The notes beneath the pieces were generated by a model. It ran no database searches and was not told the DNA's origin. It worked only from the letters and a program-made list of their open reading frames with translations. The translations under genes and the position numbers were made by a program. 64,000 nucleotides of DNA from Vitellaria paradoxa (lineage: Eukaryota > Streptophyta > Magnoliopsida > Ericales > Sapotaceae): positions 58,618,690-58,682,689 of the forward strand of contig CM034236.1 of assembly GCA_019916065.1 (NCBI GenBank), written 5' to 3'. Position 1 is the stretch's first letter; every line of letters starts with the position of its first letter. Below are positions 46,391 through 58,762 of this stretch, in pieces.

Positions 46391-49300
46391 CAAGGTTAGG
46401 TCATATCTAACGGTTTTTTTTTTTTAAATTTATTAAGATATTACTTTCTAATAACTTTTTTTTTTATTTAATTGACTCTACTGTTATAATATTCCTTCTT
46501 AGTTTTTATATTATTTTTATTTTCAAAAAAATTCTAATAATTTTATTTAAATAAAAATAAAAAATATTAAAATAATAATTTAGAAAAACTAGAGATACCT
46601 TTAAATGTAACGATTCATTTTGATTGATTTCAATTTAGAGAATATGACAGAGGCTAATTAAAAAGTGATAATTTTCTTACTTAATATAAAAAATTCCCGA
46701 GTAAAAAAAGGGGGGGTAACCTCTTAAAAGTTTGGGGCTGCCACTTTAACACCTACCAGAAATTATGCTATTAATACAAGGAATAATATCCATAAAATTA
46801 AAAACAATTTATTTTAAATTCTCATGTAAAAAATTTCAAACACCAGACTAGTAATTATTTTTCTTAGATTGTCACAAAAATGGAAAGGTCTATTATTTAG
46901 TTATTTTCTCGGGGGAGGGTTTGGTCGGTTGTTTTGTATTTTCCTATGTTGTTATTAACAATAATTAAAACAACGCTCACGCTTTGCTAAGAGTTTTTAT
47001 AGTATATTTAAGTTTAAGATAAATGAAAAATAAGTATGCATATATATAAAGTATAATATAAAAATATATAATAATTAAATATTAAAAATATGTTAAATAC
47101 TCAATTAATAATAAAATGATTTGCTGTAAATTTACAAAAACAAAAAATAAAAAATGTACACTTGTGAATACTCCAAATGAAAAATTAGCATATGCAAGAT
47201 GTAACTCAATATTTATTGAAAAAATATGTAAAAAAAAAAAACAAAGAAAAAGGACATTTGTTTATACTCCAAATAAAAAATAAAATAAAAAAGTGAAACA
47301 CGTGTCAGATCATTAACAATTCCTTAAATTTAATGTAAAAGTACCATTTAGTGCTTAAACATTTTTGAAAAAAAAAAAACTCTTAAATACTGCAACGATA
47401 ATAAAATGATCAATTATAAACTTATAAAAAGAGTATGACACGTGTTGATTTTCTAAATAAAAAAATATTAAAAATTAAAATAAAAAGACATATATTAAAC
47501 TAATAAAAATATTTAAGATTTTTGATGTAAAAAAATATTTAATATTTAATAACTGAAAAGAAAAAAAAATTATATAGCCTTAGTAGTAAAATAATTCATT
47601 ATAAATTTACCAAAAAAATAAAAAAATTATATAGTCTAAAAAAAAACATAATATACAGAAAACAAAAAAAAAAAAAGAAAACAAAACAACCAATGTCGGA
47701 CTCCGGTGGGGGTATATATATTAAGAATCATGTGGTAACCCGTGCTATCACGTGCAGTCTTCACATTCTACCTTGGAATATTGATGCATATCTATCTACT
47801 TTTTCATAGGGAAAAAAAAAAAAAAGGTTGCTGCTTTTCTATATCCCACTTATACAATCACACAGACCCACCGATGTTTATATTGTAAGAGGAATTGGGG
47901 TCGGCCAGACCTCTCCCCAACTTGAGATTATTAAAAATTCATGCCAAAAAGTGCTAATTTATCATACATATAAATATATGTATATATGTATGTACATGTA
48001 CGTATGTATGTATACGACATGTCAAGGGTTTGATTACTTCTCCGCACTATTTTTTTAATAAAATATTAATGATATTATCGATTTTATTTTTATTTTGTCA
48101 AAAAAATAAAAATAAAAATTTGAAAAAGTTGAGCTTAAGTTTTGGTACTTGATCCAAAAAAAGAAAAAAAAAAAAAGAAGGTTAATGAGGAGATATTCTC
48201 TAATCTAATGGAGTGGACTGCACTACTCTCAGTCAAGTCTTGTTTCCTCTAAAACTTATTTACACATACCATCAGCGAAAAAGAAGTCATTTCAATCCAA
48301 GTATGATCCGAATTCATGACATAATTATGCATTTGAGTGACACATTGTGATCCTTGATTGATCAGGCTATTCTTTTAGAGCCATATTGGGGATTGTCAAC
48401 TAGCATATTCATGGCCAATTTGACCTTAAACACCGTCCACCCTCTCCTTTTTCTGATGCCCTCTATAGCTTTGCCCTGCATGGAGGTCCATCAACCATAT
48501 ATATATATATATATACACACACTATAATGATTAAGTAAATTTATCTCCTGTAGAAGTCCAATCCAAGCTTGAAAAAACAGTTAAATACATTAGTATGAAA
48601 CCTATCAAAGAGTCATACTTAAATTAAAATAATTTGACAGACTTTCAGTAAGATGAGAATGTTACACCTAAATACTTGTGAAATGATAGTATATATATAT
48701 AGAGACTTGGAGCCTAACATGAAATGAGTGTGCATGAGCCACATGCAATCATGTCTTTCTCTCTAATTAAATGATGCCACCTGTAGTGCAAATCTAAGAT
48801 TAATTCCCCAATTGATTAGCAAAACCGTTGAGAGACAGTCAGCACTTTTATAAGTGCATATTTTGAAATATGTTAAGAAATTGTTATACATGTGAGTTAT
48901 TTTGTCTTTGAGAATGTAGTCGTTCAGGCTCGATCGATGTGCCTCATTCGATCGGTTCGGATCATGGTTATAGTCAATCAGACAATCATAAACAGTCGAA
49001 ACCACCCTATCATACTATTAATCCATTAATCTTTCTTTCCTTCAACTTTTCTTTTCTTTTTTTTTTCTTTTTCAATAATCTACACCATTTTTCTATACAC
49101 TTCAAAGCTATATCATTTCCAAATGCCTTTAGAGGGAGAAAACGTCCTTGAGAAAATTTGTTTAGGTGTTCCCTTGCTCAAATCTCGCACACTTGCATTT
49201 TCGAGATTTGAGTATGTGACTGTCTCTGCATATTTGTCAGTGTCCAGAGCTTTATCCTTGCGGTGGTTGACATGTCGTCAATGAGGGGTGAATAGATTTT

Positions 49301-50880
49301 CCACTCATTAATTTTTTTTCTTAATTCTCATTCCCACTCATGTAGCCGTTGAGAGTTTCAAGCCTGATCAATTCTTTTTAACGTAGGGTGATAAATCTGT
49401 TTTACGAGAAAATTGTTTATTTTAGATGTAATGTTCGTACATTATTCGACAGGTGGGTTCACTTTTTTTTTGGTGACTTATGCAGACTCCTAGCACAAAT
49501 TTATTTTAGACATAATGTCCATTTTTTGTGTCGAATTTAGAATACACCCATTAATTAAGTTATGTTTAATCTTCTGGATTTATCACAATGTACAGATGAC
49601 GATATATGAGAATATCTCATCCCTTTGTAGAGTAAAATTTCTTAATTTGTGGGGGATATGCATTGCATCATATCATATATATTATGTATATATATGTATT
49701 AGGGATTCATGAAATAAAATATTAATAATTTATAGTGTTGAATCCATAAATGTCTCGTTTGGAGTAAGAAAAAATAAGATAAATTGAGATAAAATGTGAT
49801 TTTGGATTAATTTTGACACATTTTTTTTGAAAAGTAACAAACTGTGGGAACGATTTTCTAAATCCGTTCCTACAGATTCAATAAAATTCTCAAAAAATAG
49901 TGACAATAGTATTCGTTTGAAAGTTTTCGATACGAAAAATATGATTATATAAAAAATTTACACATTCAGTTAACTTACTTTCAGATTTTTGATTTTTTGA
50001 GCGAAATATTAGAATTTTTAAAAATTAGTAATGGTCAATAAATTAGAAATATAAAAATTATTGATGATTTCTAATAATTTTAAGAATTTTTTTAGGGATG
50101 TCAAACCGGCCCAAGATCTAGCTAATACCTGTTTAGTAAGTGAAGCAAATTGTTTTTGTAACATTCAGATGTCCTGTCACATAGGTCTGTTTTAACATGT
50201 GTAAACGTATAGCAACCTGAGTAGTTATGATTGTGTTGCATAGCCTCTGGCGTCTAGCTTGTGCCCTGCCTTCCTTAACCTCACTCACATGAATACTGTT
50301 CATCCACAAATGGGATCATCATGCAATTCTGATGCAAATTTTAACTACATGTACATGTGAAACTATAAATGTCCGTGCATACGTACATATCTTCTTTTGC
50401 ATTTATGAGGTATTTTGACAGGTCTACGCAGACGAGGGAGATAACAAACCAAAGTGTCTAATCTAACTTTATACCTGAATAGATTTTTATCGTCATGAGT
50501 TTCCGTTTGGTATAAGAGAACCATCATTTTTCCACTTTCATTTTATTATTATATTCTATAATACTTATTTAAAATACTATTTTATTTGAGGAATCGAATA
50601 AAATGATAGCGTAAAAATAATTATTTTATTTTATTTTGTACCAAACGAGATCTAAATTTACTAAAAAATAAAAAATAAAAACTGGGTTTTGATGCATCAG
50701 AAGGGGACTATGATTACTGGAGAATGAGATCTTGGGATGAATAGCCACCCCCTTGACCAGTGGACTCAACCCCGAGGCTAGTAATCCAAACAACTATAAT
50801 ATATCAGTGTAAAATAAATAAATAATAGGCGATAGTTGTCAGCCCCCAAGAACCCTGTCTTTGAATCCTATCCTTCACAA
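46391..50880. other. Intergenic DNA upstream of LYK2, about 4.5 kb
   Basis: AT-rich; (AT)n at 48500-48519 and a TATG/TATA-rich stretch at 47970-48012. From 49750 a segment starts CTCGTTTGGAGTAAGAAAAA, like family 2 MITEs. No supported gene. Confidence 0.45.
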
Positions 50881-50895
50881 ACCATATATACACAT
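50881..50895 (+). promoter_or_regulatory. Possible TATA box of LYK2
   Basis: CCATATATACACATG lies about 75 bp before the ATG. No other TATA-like site is as close. Confidence 0.4.
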
Positions 50896-50965
50896 GTATT
50901 TGTATTGATCCAAAATATTCACCCTCTCAAACTAAGAAAAGCTCTTCTATTTTACTAGGCTGTCC

Positions 50966-53092
50966 ATGTGGAACTCTGTGGTCCTGGACCTAGCAGCAGC
51001 AGCAGCAGCAACTATGATCATCGTCAGACCTCTGGTTTTCTTCATAATTTGGGCAATTGTCTCTGCTCTTGGACAGGACTTGCTAAGCTATGAGTACTCC
51101 ACCACCTCTCCAGATGCTTCTGGGTACTTTCACTGCAACCCAAATGGATCTCCGGCTCATTGCCAGACATTTTCCATTCTCTACACGAATTCACAGTACT
51201 CTTCACTCCTCAATCTGACCTCTTACTTGGGCATCAATCGGTTCGCGCTGGCACAAGCCAATGGCTTCTCTGCTGACACTGAGTTACTTCCCATTGATCA
51301 GCCTCTGCTCATCCCAATTGAATGTAAATGCAATGGTGCTTTCTTTCAAGCAGTGCTGAACAAAACCGCCGTCGAAGGGGAGAGCTTTGACGGCATTGCT
51401 GAGTCGCTGGAGGGCTTGACGACTAGCAGAGCCATCCGAGAGAAGAACCCAAATGTGTCCTCTTGGGATCTCAGAGACAAGGTTCAGTTACTGATCCCAC
51501 TGAGATGTGCTTGTCCATCATCTTCTTCTCAACTCATCAGTCAGAAAACGAAATTCCTGATTTCTTATCCTGTAAGTCAAGGTGACACAATTTCCAACTT
51601 GGCCTCGAAGTTCAATGTTACTCCAGAGACTATAATCTCTGCAAATAATAATGGATCGAGAGGGTCAAGTTTCAGACCAGAAAACTTGTTATTACCTCTA
51701 TCTACTCTCCTGATTCCAGTCCAAACCAAGCCTGCTCTTGGCTCTCTAGCAAAACCGGGGGAACCCAATTTGAGATTTCCAGCCACGACCAATATCCCAG
51801 TAATTAAACCACACAAGAGGAAGTCAAAGATGTGGAAGATTGGAGTTCTTATTGGGGCTGTATTTGGAGCTTCCATTGCAATTCTAGCAGCCTTCTTGGT
51901 GATTCAATGGAATAAGAAGCAGAAGCAGAATCAGAAGATCCTGAGCAAGAGGGCGGATTTGGAGCTCCAACAGCTTGGACTGAGCATTAGAACCACCAGC
52001 AAGAAGAAGGTCTCGTTCGATCAAGGATCTCAAGATACTCTTGATGGTCAGATAGTCGAAGCTGCCACCACCACACCACGTAAGATGTTGGTGGAGGAGA
52101 CATACACAATCGAAGAGCTGAAGAAGGCAACCGAGGACTTCAGTTCCAGTAATCTTATTGAGGGATCTGTATTTCATGGCCGTCTCAGTGGGAAGAACTT
52201 GGCAATTAAGCGCACACAAACTGAGTCTCTCTTAAGGATTGAGTTTGGGCTTTTCCAGGATGCGACTCACCATCATCCCAACATAATGAGGCTGGTTGGG
52301 GCGTGCTCCACGGAGGGCCCTGATTCGTTTCTGGTTTTTGAGTACGCCAAGAATGGGTCCCTGAAGGACTGGCTTCACGGTGGATTGGCAATGAAGAGCC
52401 AGTACATTTCCTCCTGCTATTGTTTCTTGAATTGGAATCAACGGCTGAGGATCTGCCTTGATGTGGCCACTGCTTTGCAGTACATGCACCAGATAATGAT
52501 CCCCAGTTACGTCCACAGAAACATAAAGAGTCGAAACATTTTTCTAGACGAAGAATTCAACGCAAAGGTTGGGAATTTTGGCATGTCGAGATGTGTTGAA
52601 GACAGCACCACTGAGGACCGGCCAAGTTGTACAACTCAATCTGCAGCCTCTTGGAGTAAAGGGTATTTAGCACCAGAGTATGTTCATAAAGGTACAACAT
52701 CTCCAAGCATTGATATTTTTGCTTATGGGGTGGTTCTCCTTGAGGTATTGTCTGGACAAACACCCATCACAAGGGGCAGTGAGAAAGGAAAAGTGGGGAG
52801 GAGTGTTTGGCTGTCGGAGAAAATCAAGGCCATTTTACAATCAGACAAGGCAGAGGAGGAGCTGAGGGAATGGATGGACAAGGCACTCGGTGAAAATTAT
52901 TCATTTGATTCCGCTTTCACATTAGCCAATCTGGCAAGGGTTTGTGTAGAGGATGACCCATCTTTGAGACCAAGCGCTGGGGAGATTGTGGAGAAGCTGT
53001 CGAGGCTGGTTGAGGAATTACCCCAAGGAGATCATCAGTTCCCAATATGTGAAAGCTCTTCCAAGCCTCTGGTCAAGGCTGGTGGGAATTAA
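50966..53092 (+). CDS. LYK2: LysM-domain receptor-like pseudokinase, LYK2 type
   Basis: A single exon encodes 708 aa. Order: hydrophobic signal peptide (about 1-36, with a poly-Ala run before it); ectodomain with the plant LysM-receptor cysteine pattern C57, C66, C120-K-C122 and C181-A-C183 separating three LysM modules; transmembrane helix about 290-314; kinase-like domain about 395-690. The family senses N-acetylglucosamine glycans such as chitin or Nod factors at the plasma membrane. The kinase fold keeps the ATP-site lysine (K415 in LAIKR) and the APE motif, but the glycine-rich loop is reduced (LIEGSVFHG), the catalytic loop is HRN (N519 for Asp) and DFG is NFG (N537). It is therefore expected to be catalytically dead. 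Identity as LYK2 rests on architecture, lack of introns and its position between the epimerase and CML genes. An internal Met at codon 17 is an alternative start. Confidence 0.92.
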   Translation: MWNSVVLDLAAAAAATMIIVRPLVFFIIWAIVSALGQDLLSYEYSTTSPDASGYFHCNPNGSPAHCQTFSILYTNSQYSSLLNLTSYLGINRFALAQANGFSADTELLPIDQPLLIPIECKCNGAFFQAVLNKTAVEGESFDGIAESLEGLTTSRAIREKNPNVSSWDLRDKVQLLIPLRCACPSSSSQLISQKTKFLISYPVSQGDTISNLASKFNVTPETIISANNNGSRGSSFRPENLLLPLSTLLIPVQTKPALGSLAKPGEPNLRFPATTNIPVIKPHKRKSKMWKIGVLIGAVFGASIAILAAFLVIQWNKKQKQNQKILSKRADLELQQLGLSIRTTSKKKVSFDQGSQDTLDGQIVEAATTTPRKMLVEETYTIEELKKATEDFSSSNLIEGSVFHGRLSGKNLAIKRTQTESLLRIEFGLFQDATHHHPNIMRLVGACSTEGPDSFLVFEYAKNGSLKDWLHGGLAMKSQYISSCYCFLNWNQRLRICLDVATALQYMHQIMIPSYVHRNIKSRNIFLDEEFNAKVGNFGMSRCVEDSTTEDRPSCTTQSAASWSKGYLAPEYVHKGTTSPSIDIFAYGVVLLEVLSGQTPITRGSEKGKVGRSVWLSEKIKAILQSDKAEEELREWMDKALGENYSFDSAFTLANLARVCVEDDPSLRPSAGEIVEKLSRLVEELPQGDHQFPICESSSKPLVKAGGN

Positions 53093-54258
53093 TTAGCTAG
53101 CCATGTGAATAATGACTCAGTCCAATGTAATGTACAAGGATCGATTTCAGACATGAACCAACCACTGCCAGTCTTTAGTTCTCTCTCTCGTGCTAAGAAG
53201 AATAATGGGGTAAGACAGTTTGCCCCTTTGACGAGGAAAAAAAAATTCAGGGTCTTGTATGTATGTATGCATGTAATTAAGAAGTCAAACTGAATACAAA
53301 TATCAGGTTTCTAGCTACTTCGTATTTCTGCAATAACGAATCTCTTCCTACTTTCATTTGTGTTTTTGGTTGCTAATGTGCTTTAACCATCGGTGTGAAA
53401 ATTCTCTTAGTCAATGGAAAATTTTTGATTTTTTTGACTAGAGAATTAAAGCACTTTACTCCCCCATCTTGCGAAATTTAACGCTTTTGGATACATTTGC
53501 AAGACTTAAATTAACAAAGTTTCTTTTATTAATTAAATATATTTTTGAAAAAAGAGTAATTTAATCTTTCAATTCGATCGTATTTGTATTTCATTACTAA
53601 ATACATTTATACATATCAAATACTAACAAAATAAATAAATAAATAAAAATAATTGAAAGGGTTAAAATATCTACACTGATTTTCAATCAAACGTAGCCTT
53701 TTAAGCTCTAAAAGTCTGATGCATTGCGTATAATGATGAGTTACACCAATGCCATCAGAGTTGTAGTTCATATTTCTATTTTTTTGATGCATTATTGAAG
53801 CCTGTGCTTCTTATAATATTACAGTCAAAGCTCAATTATCCATGGCTGAGACAAAGTCTTAAAAAAAAAAAAAAGATGTATTAAAAATAATGAAAACACT
53901 TTTTGATGCCTTTTAACGAAGGCTTGCATGTAAAACAAAGACAGTTTGGCAGCAAATTAGAGGTTCATTGGATTAAAGACTTGGAATCAAAGACATTCTT
54001 TGCTTATATCGAACAGTTAACATGGCACTCTTTTGATGAGTTAGAATCAAAGGCATTCTTTTGTTACAACCATCAACAATTAACGATCCCCGTACGGCTT
54101 GTCTAGTAAATTTTTACCTCCATAAAAAAATCATCATCACCGCCCTTGGAAAAGATTACAGTTAGGATGATAACGAGCCAATTTTTTTTTTTTTTTATTT
54201 TGAGCAATTTTATCTCACTTAAAAAAAGTTTAACCCAAACACGATTCTTTACTAAAAT
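53093..54258. other. LYK2 3' flank
   Basis: No AATAAA-type signal could be chosen confidently. Near 53970-54090 a 'TTGGAATCAAAGACATTCTT' phrase is partly repeated. No gene. Confidence 0.45.
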
Positions 54259-54440
54259 GAGTTCGAATCAAAATTCGATTTGTAGTTCATTTAAAATTGA
54301 GATCGAATTCAAAAACAACGAGTTTGTATCAAAATTCGATTTGTAGTTCATTTAAAATCGAGATCGAGCTCAAAAACAACGAGTTGGAATCAAATTTCGA
54401 TTTGTAGTTCATTCAAAATCAAGATCGAATCAAAAAACTA
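54259..54440. repeat. 61-bp tandem repeat, three copies
   Basis: Units start at 54259, 54320 and 54381; each contains TTCGATTTGTAGTTCATT and ends near CAAAAACAAC. Confidence 0.9.
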
Positions 54441-55782
54441 GCGAGACAGTTCGATAAAATAACATACATATATATTATAATGTTTTTATATTTTTTTATA
54501 ATATTTTATTTATTGTATTTTGAATTAAAACGACATTATTTTGGTTTAATCAAACTATTTATGAGTCAATCTCAATTTTAAGTTCTTTTTTTATTGAGCC
54601 GAATTCAAGCTTACTTGATAATTCAAGTTCAAACCTACCGTAAATAGTTTGAGCTGAATTCAAATAACTTAAAATTTCGCTAATTTTCACCTCTCAATTA
54701 CAGCCCTCCGTGCATGCCCTCTCCATTTCACCTCGAGGTAAAATTAAATAAAATAAAATTGCTCTAATATAATCATGCAATTGGAGATTTTTTTTTTTTT
54801 TTTTTTTTTAGCTATAAGAATTACATTGATGGCACATGGGCAAGTAAATTGTGAGGATTGAATACTTGTAAGAATAGTAGTTGATTACCGTAATGGTCAC
54901 ATAAGCTTATGACTGACGATTAATTTTGTAAATTAACTATAATTTTTTGTATTTTTTTTTTGTTTTATATGATATCTGTACTAAAATTTATTAATTTATC
55001 GGTGACTTTTTAAACAAGTTATTTCCATTTAAAATAAAAATAAAAATAAGAGAATCAATATACAAAAAAAAAAATAATCCTTTTTTTTTGCACGTGAATT
55101 TTTTTTATTTAAATGTGAATAACATATTAAAAATTATTGAAAACAAAACAAAAATCAAATTTTGATTAAAAATAGTTATCAGAAAGAAGTTAAAGTTATT
55201 TGTGATTTTTCAAAACTAATAGTCTAAGCTACAACAAGAAAAATAATGATCGGAGATCAATCCGTTCAACTCGCTTAACTCATTTAAAAATAGACTCAAA
55301 ATTTATAATTAGTGAAAATAAAATTATAATTTAAAAGTAAATAAGAGTAAAATATATAAAAAAATAATTAAAGTAAAATTTTATTTTTTTAAGTAAATGA
55401 AAGTAAAAATAATAAAATATAAATTTAATTTTGTAGATGAGTTGGAGAAAATTTTGCCCAATTAAAATATGATACGATTGCTCTGCGTAGTCATCTACAA
55501 ATTCATACACATGGTAAAATAAAATAATAATAATTAAATATATAACAGAACCCATCCAGTGGGGCAGCAAGGAAGCGAGACTTCAACACGTGTTTGAAAT
55601 AGCAAAAGGGGCAAAATATTATTATAATATATACATATAAGAACAAATCAATCAATAGATTAAAAGGCCTAGAACAGAAGACCGTGTACGAGAACAGAAG
55701 ACGACCGAGTACAACGAATGGAAAGAATCAGGCAATCTGTGACGGTGATGTACAAAAGGAGAACGCATGCATATACGGATAG
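54441..55782. other. AT-rich intergenic DNA
   Basis: Poly-T at 54789-54809; no gene recognised. Confidence 0.5.
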
Positions 55783-55802
55783 AGAGAGAGAGAGAGAGAG
55801 AG
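55783..55802. repeat. (GA)n microsatellite abutting the CML stop codon
   Basis: The GA run lies immediately 3' of the calmodulin-like gene, in its probable 3' UTR. Confidence 0.85.
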
Positions 55803-55803
55803 A

Positions 55804-56232
55804 TCAAGACATCATAGTTTTGAACTCATCGAAACTGAGGACTCCATCGCCATTGAGATCGAAGCGAGCTATCATGGATTTACATTCCTCGATGGATTTG
55901 GACTCCCCAAGCCTACTAAGCATCCTCTTCAAGCTCTTGGGCGTAATGTAGCCGCCCCCCTCCTCCTTCATCTCGTACATCTTGAATGCCTCTCTCAAAT
56001 CCTTCACCTTCTCCTCTTCCTCAGCCCCTTCCAGTAACCTCACAAAGTCGTCCGGACTCAGAAGTCCGTCGCCGTCGGAGTCCATCAACACCACCACCGA
56101 CTCCGCCTCCTCCGCCGAAATCTCGCCGCCTATGGCACCTACACAAAGCTGCAGCTCCGAAGCCGATATCTTGCCGTCTCCGTTGCCGTCGAAGTGATTG
56201 AATACTCTTTTATATTGCTGGGTTTTGTCCAT
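55804..56232 (-). CDS. Calmodulin-like calcium sensor (CML38/40-type)
   Basis: An intronless gene encoding 142 aa, starting [15 protein letters not shown]. Three EF-hand loops look able to bind calcium: residues 15-26 ([12 protein letters not shown]), 51-62 ([12 protein letters not shown]) and 125-136 ([12 protein letters not shown]). The third position (about 87-98, [12 protein letters not shown]) has lost the acidic ligands, a pattern usual for the CML37-CML40 group. The likely role is cytosolic calcium sensing in stress or wounding responses; no membrane or lipid signal is present. Four upstream in-frame codons (to 56244) begin with TTG, not ATG, so 56232 is the start. Position next to LYK2 and the adenylate kinase matches what I recall of Arabidopsis CML40 (At3g01830). 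A TATA box lies about 225 bp upstream. Confidence 0.93.
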   Translation of the reverse strand: MDKTQQYKRVFNHFDGNGDGKISASELQLCVGAIGGEISAEEAESVVVLMDSDGDGLLSPDDFVRLLEGAEEEEKVKDLREAFKMYEMKEEGGGYITPKSLKRMLSRLGESKSIEECKSMIARFDLNGDGVLSFDEFKTMMS

Positions 56233-56456
56233 TCCACGAACCAATTTATGAAAGAAACTAACGACAAAGAACTAAAAATCTAACTTAAAAAACTTGAGAA
56301 CTTGGTAAAACCAGCGGGGTGGAAACAAACGAATCTAGGTGTTAATCGATACAAATAGATACTTACGGATTTGTAATATGTGTGTACGGAGTTTGCCCTG
56401 TAAAGGAGGAACTATATATATATATATCGAACGTTTATGTGTGCTGGGTGTACGTG

Positions 56457-56465
56457 TTTATATAG
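56457..56465 (-). promoter_or_regulatory. TATA box of the CML gene
   Basis: CTATATAAA on the minus strand, followed by CACGTACACC. It predicts a transcript start near 56430 and a leader of about 200 nt. A second (TA)n run at 56412-56428 falls inside that leader. Confidence 0.6.
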
Positions 56466-56469
56466 AGTG

Positions 56470-57282
56470 AACCCGCGTAGTTGCCAGGCAGACTTGTCAA
56501 AAGGGGTTGTTGGAGAGAAGAGAAAGGACGATTTGAAGGGTATTTTCGTAATTAATTAAATAATAAGGAAACGTAAGGGGTGTCGTCTGTCAAACAAACG
56601 AGGACATGACGAAGAGGAATCAACTAGGAAGTGGGCTGTGGGCTCTTATGTATATCTCTGAGTGGTGCAGACAGCCAATTACATTCAATTGCGGTGATTA
56701 ATTCTAGATGACGGTCTGGACCTTTGAAACTTCGTTCAACAAACAACCGTCAAAACCGCCATGACCACTGAAAAATTACCTTCGTTTTTTAAAAGGCGGG
56801 CGCAATACCACAAAAGTTTTGATATATATCACCGTACTTCTTTTTTTTTTTTTGTAACTATTATCAAGTTTTGTCCACGTCATCTCCTAGTAATTAATTT
56901 TGGTAGCAATCATCATCAACAACGTGCCAAAATATTTTTTAAATTCAAAAATTCAAGCGAGTATAAAATTGTATTTCACATAATTTTTTAACCACCAAAC
57001 TATTTTTTTTTAGTTTAGTCAGGATATGTGCAAAAATAATTAGTAACACGGAGTTTATTTCTGAGTACAAGAGCACGGTATAGAAATGTGTTTAGCATTT
57101 GATTTAATAATTAATAAATCACTATAGTTGGGTCCCATCATTTTGTAAAATTATATTAATGTGATTATAATGATAAATATAAAATGGTAATAAATGAACT
57201 GAATTTATTATCTCGTAATCAACTTAGTTAATTTATTTTTTTATAAGTGACAAACAAATGTGATATCTGGACGCTTTTCAGG
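56470..57282. other. CML upstream region
   Basis: Mixed composition near the gene, AT-rich further away. No additional gene recognised. Confidence 0.5.
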
Positions 57283-57455
57283 ATAATCTCTCTTACACGC
57301 ATTTAATGCTGAGTAAGAAGTAATAAATATGAGATGAAAGGTAATTAAAAAAAGGAGACCGTCATATATAATCTTTCTCACACGCATTTAATACTGAATG
57401 AGAAGTATTAAATATGAGATAAGAGGTAATTAAAAAAAAATAAGATCGTCATATA
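57283..57455. repeat. 85-bp tandem duplication
   Basis: Two copies starting ATAATCTCTCTTACACGC (57283) and ATAATCTTTCTCACACGC (57368), each ending in an ATCGTCATATA/ACCGTCATATA phrase. Confidence 0.8.
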
Positions 57456-57825
57456 CCCTGATATATATATATAATACATAATTATTACAATTCAATTATT
57501 TACACATTGATTTATTTGCTCTATCTTACTATAAATACAAAACTTAGTCATAAAATTTAAGTATGTTCATTATTATCAATTGTTTACTTTAGTCTTTTTA
57601 TTACAATTCTCTCAAATTTATTCTGACTTTACTATCAAAGGATTTTTGGTTGGAGATCCTCTCTGACCATTTTTTCTGACTTTTTTTACTCTGCAGGCTT
57701 GACTTTTATTTTTTTAGTTGATGTGGTGAGCAAGTCTGACAATATTTTTTTATTGCCGAGTAGTCAACTTGTTTGTACATTTGGCGGCATCATTTTTTTT
57801 CCAATTTTTCATAATTTATTATAAA

Positions 57826-58050
57826 AAAATTTATAATAGTAATTTGACTACACATCAAATAAAAAAGATATCCAATTTTTTGGTAATAAATTATGAAAAA
57901 ATTGGATATCTTTTTTATTTGATGTGTAACCATTATGAAAAAATTGGATATCTTTTTTATTTGATGTGTAGTCAAATTACTATTATATGTTATCATGAAA
58001 AAAATTGGATATCTTTTTTATTTGATATGTAGTCAAATTACTATTATATA
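57826..58050. repeat. Inverted repeat with multiplied right arm
   Basis: Left arm about 57830-57881 (ATAATAGTAATTTGACTACA, CATCAAATAAAAAAGATATC) is inverted relative to three tandem right arms (about 57893-57929, 57934-57988, 57993-58048), each with AAAATTGGATATCTTTTTTA. It could form alternative hairpins. Confidence 0.85.
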
Positions 58051-58530
58051 CCATTCAATTTTGGGACTTAAGGCTAAACATTAAAATAGGCTTTCAGAAG
58101 GAAAAAAAAAAAAAAAAATGAACCAGAAACGAGAGCCTCAAAGGCTGGGCCTAATAACATTTCCCCTAAAAAAAAAATTCAAACCATCAAAAATTTCAAA
58201 AGAAGAAGAAAAAAAAATCTGCCTAAGACACAAGTTATCTCTCTCTTTCTCGCACACAATCTCCTAGTGTTTGTAATTTATTATATCATAAACTTTTCAT
58301 AAGTAGGAAAACATGTAATAGCTATCATTATAAAATAATTTTTACTATGATTCAACTACGTGTAAAGTAAATATGGTACTTATCTTAATTCCTAAATACT
58401 ACACATTAATAGCACTATCATATATAATTCCATTATTCCTTTTTCCCGAAAGATGCTCCGTCATGGTCTAGGACCAACCAATCTATGAAAAAAACAATAT
58501 GTACTTTTATTAATTGAATTACCGTGGCTT

Positions 58531-58603
58531 GCCCGTCTAGCTCAGTCGGTAGAGCGCAAGGCTCTTAACCTTGTGGTCGTGGGTTCGAGCCCCACGGTGG
58601 GCG
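58531..58603 (+). tRNA. tRNA-Lys(CTT): tRNA-Lys (anticodon CTT)
   Basis: A 73-nt cloverleaf: acceptor stem GCCCGTC pairs with GGTGGGC (two G-U pairs), then discriminator G. D arm CTAGCTCAGTCGGTAGAGC; anticodon stem CAAGG/CCTTG with loop CTCTTAA, giving anticodon CTT; T arm GTGGGTTCGAGCCCCAC. A and B boxes fit the Pol III internal promoter. T5 at 58618-58622 is the likely Pol III terminator. CCA is not encoded and there is no intron, as usual for nuclear plant tRNA-Lys. Confidence 0.97.
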
Positions 58604-58617
58604 TATCTTGTTCATTC

Positions 58618-58622
58618 TTTTT
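58618..58622 (+). terminator. Pol III T-run terminator of the tRNA
   Basis: TTTTT starting 15 nt after the tRNA 3' end. Confidence 0.7.
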
Positions 58623-58762
58623 CCATTTTACGGCAATTTATGTCAGACTCATGCCCATGCAGTGATTAATGGGCCACACACCGACAATGGGATGGGCCTA
58701 ATTAGCTGTATCCACATCCATGTGCAGCAAGTGCACCACCACCATACAACATCGCACCTCTT

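Noticed and set aside
51577..52763. Antisense open frames within LYK2
   Set aside because: Shadows of a GC-richer single-exon gene; no signals of their own.
56233..56244. Four extra N-terminal codons on the CML protein
   Set aside because: They begin with TTG; the first ATG is at 56232.
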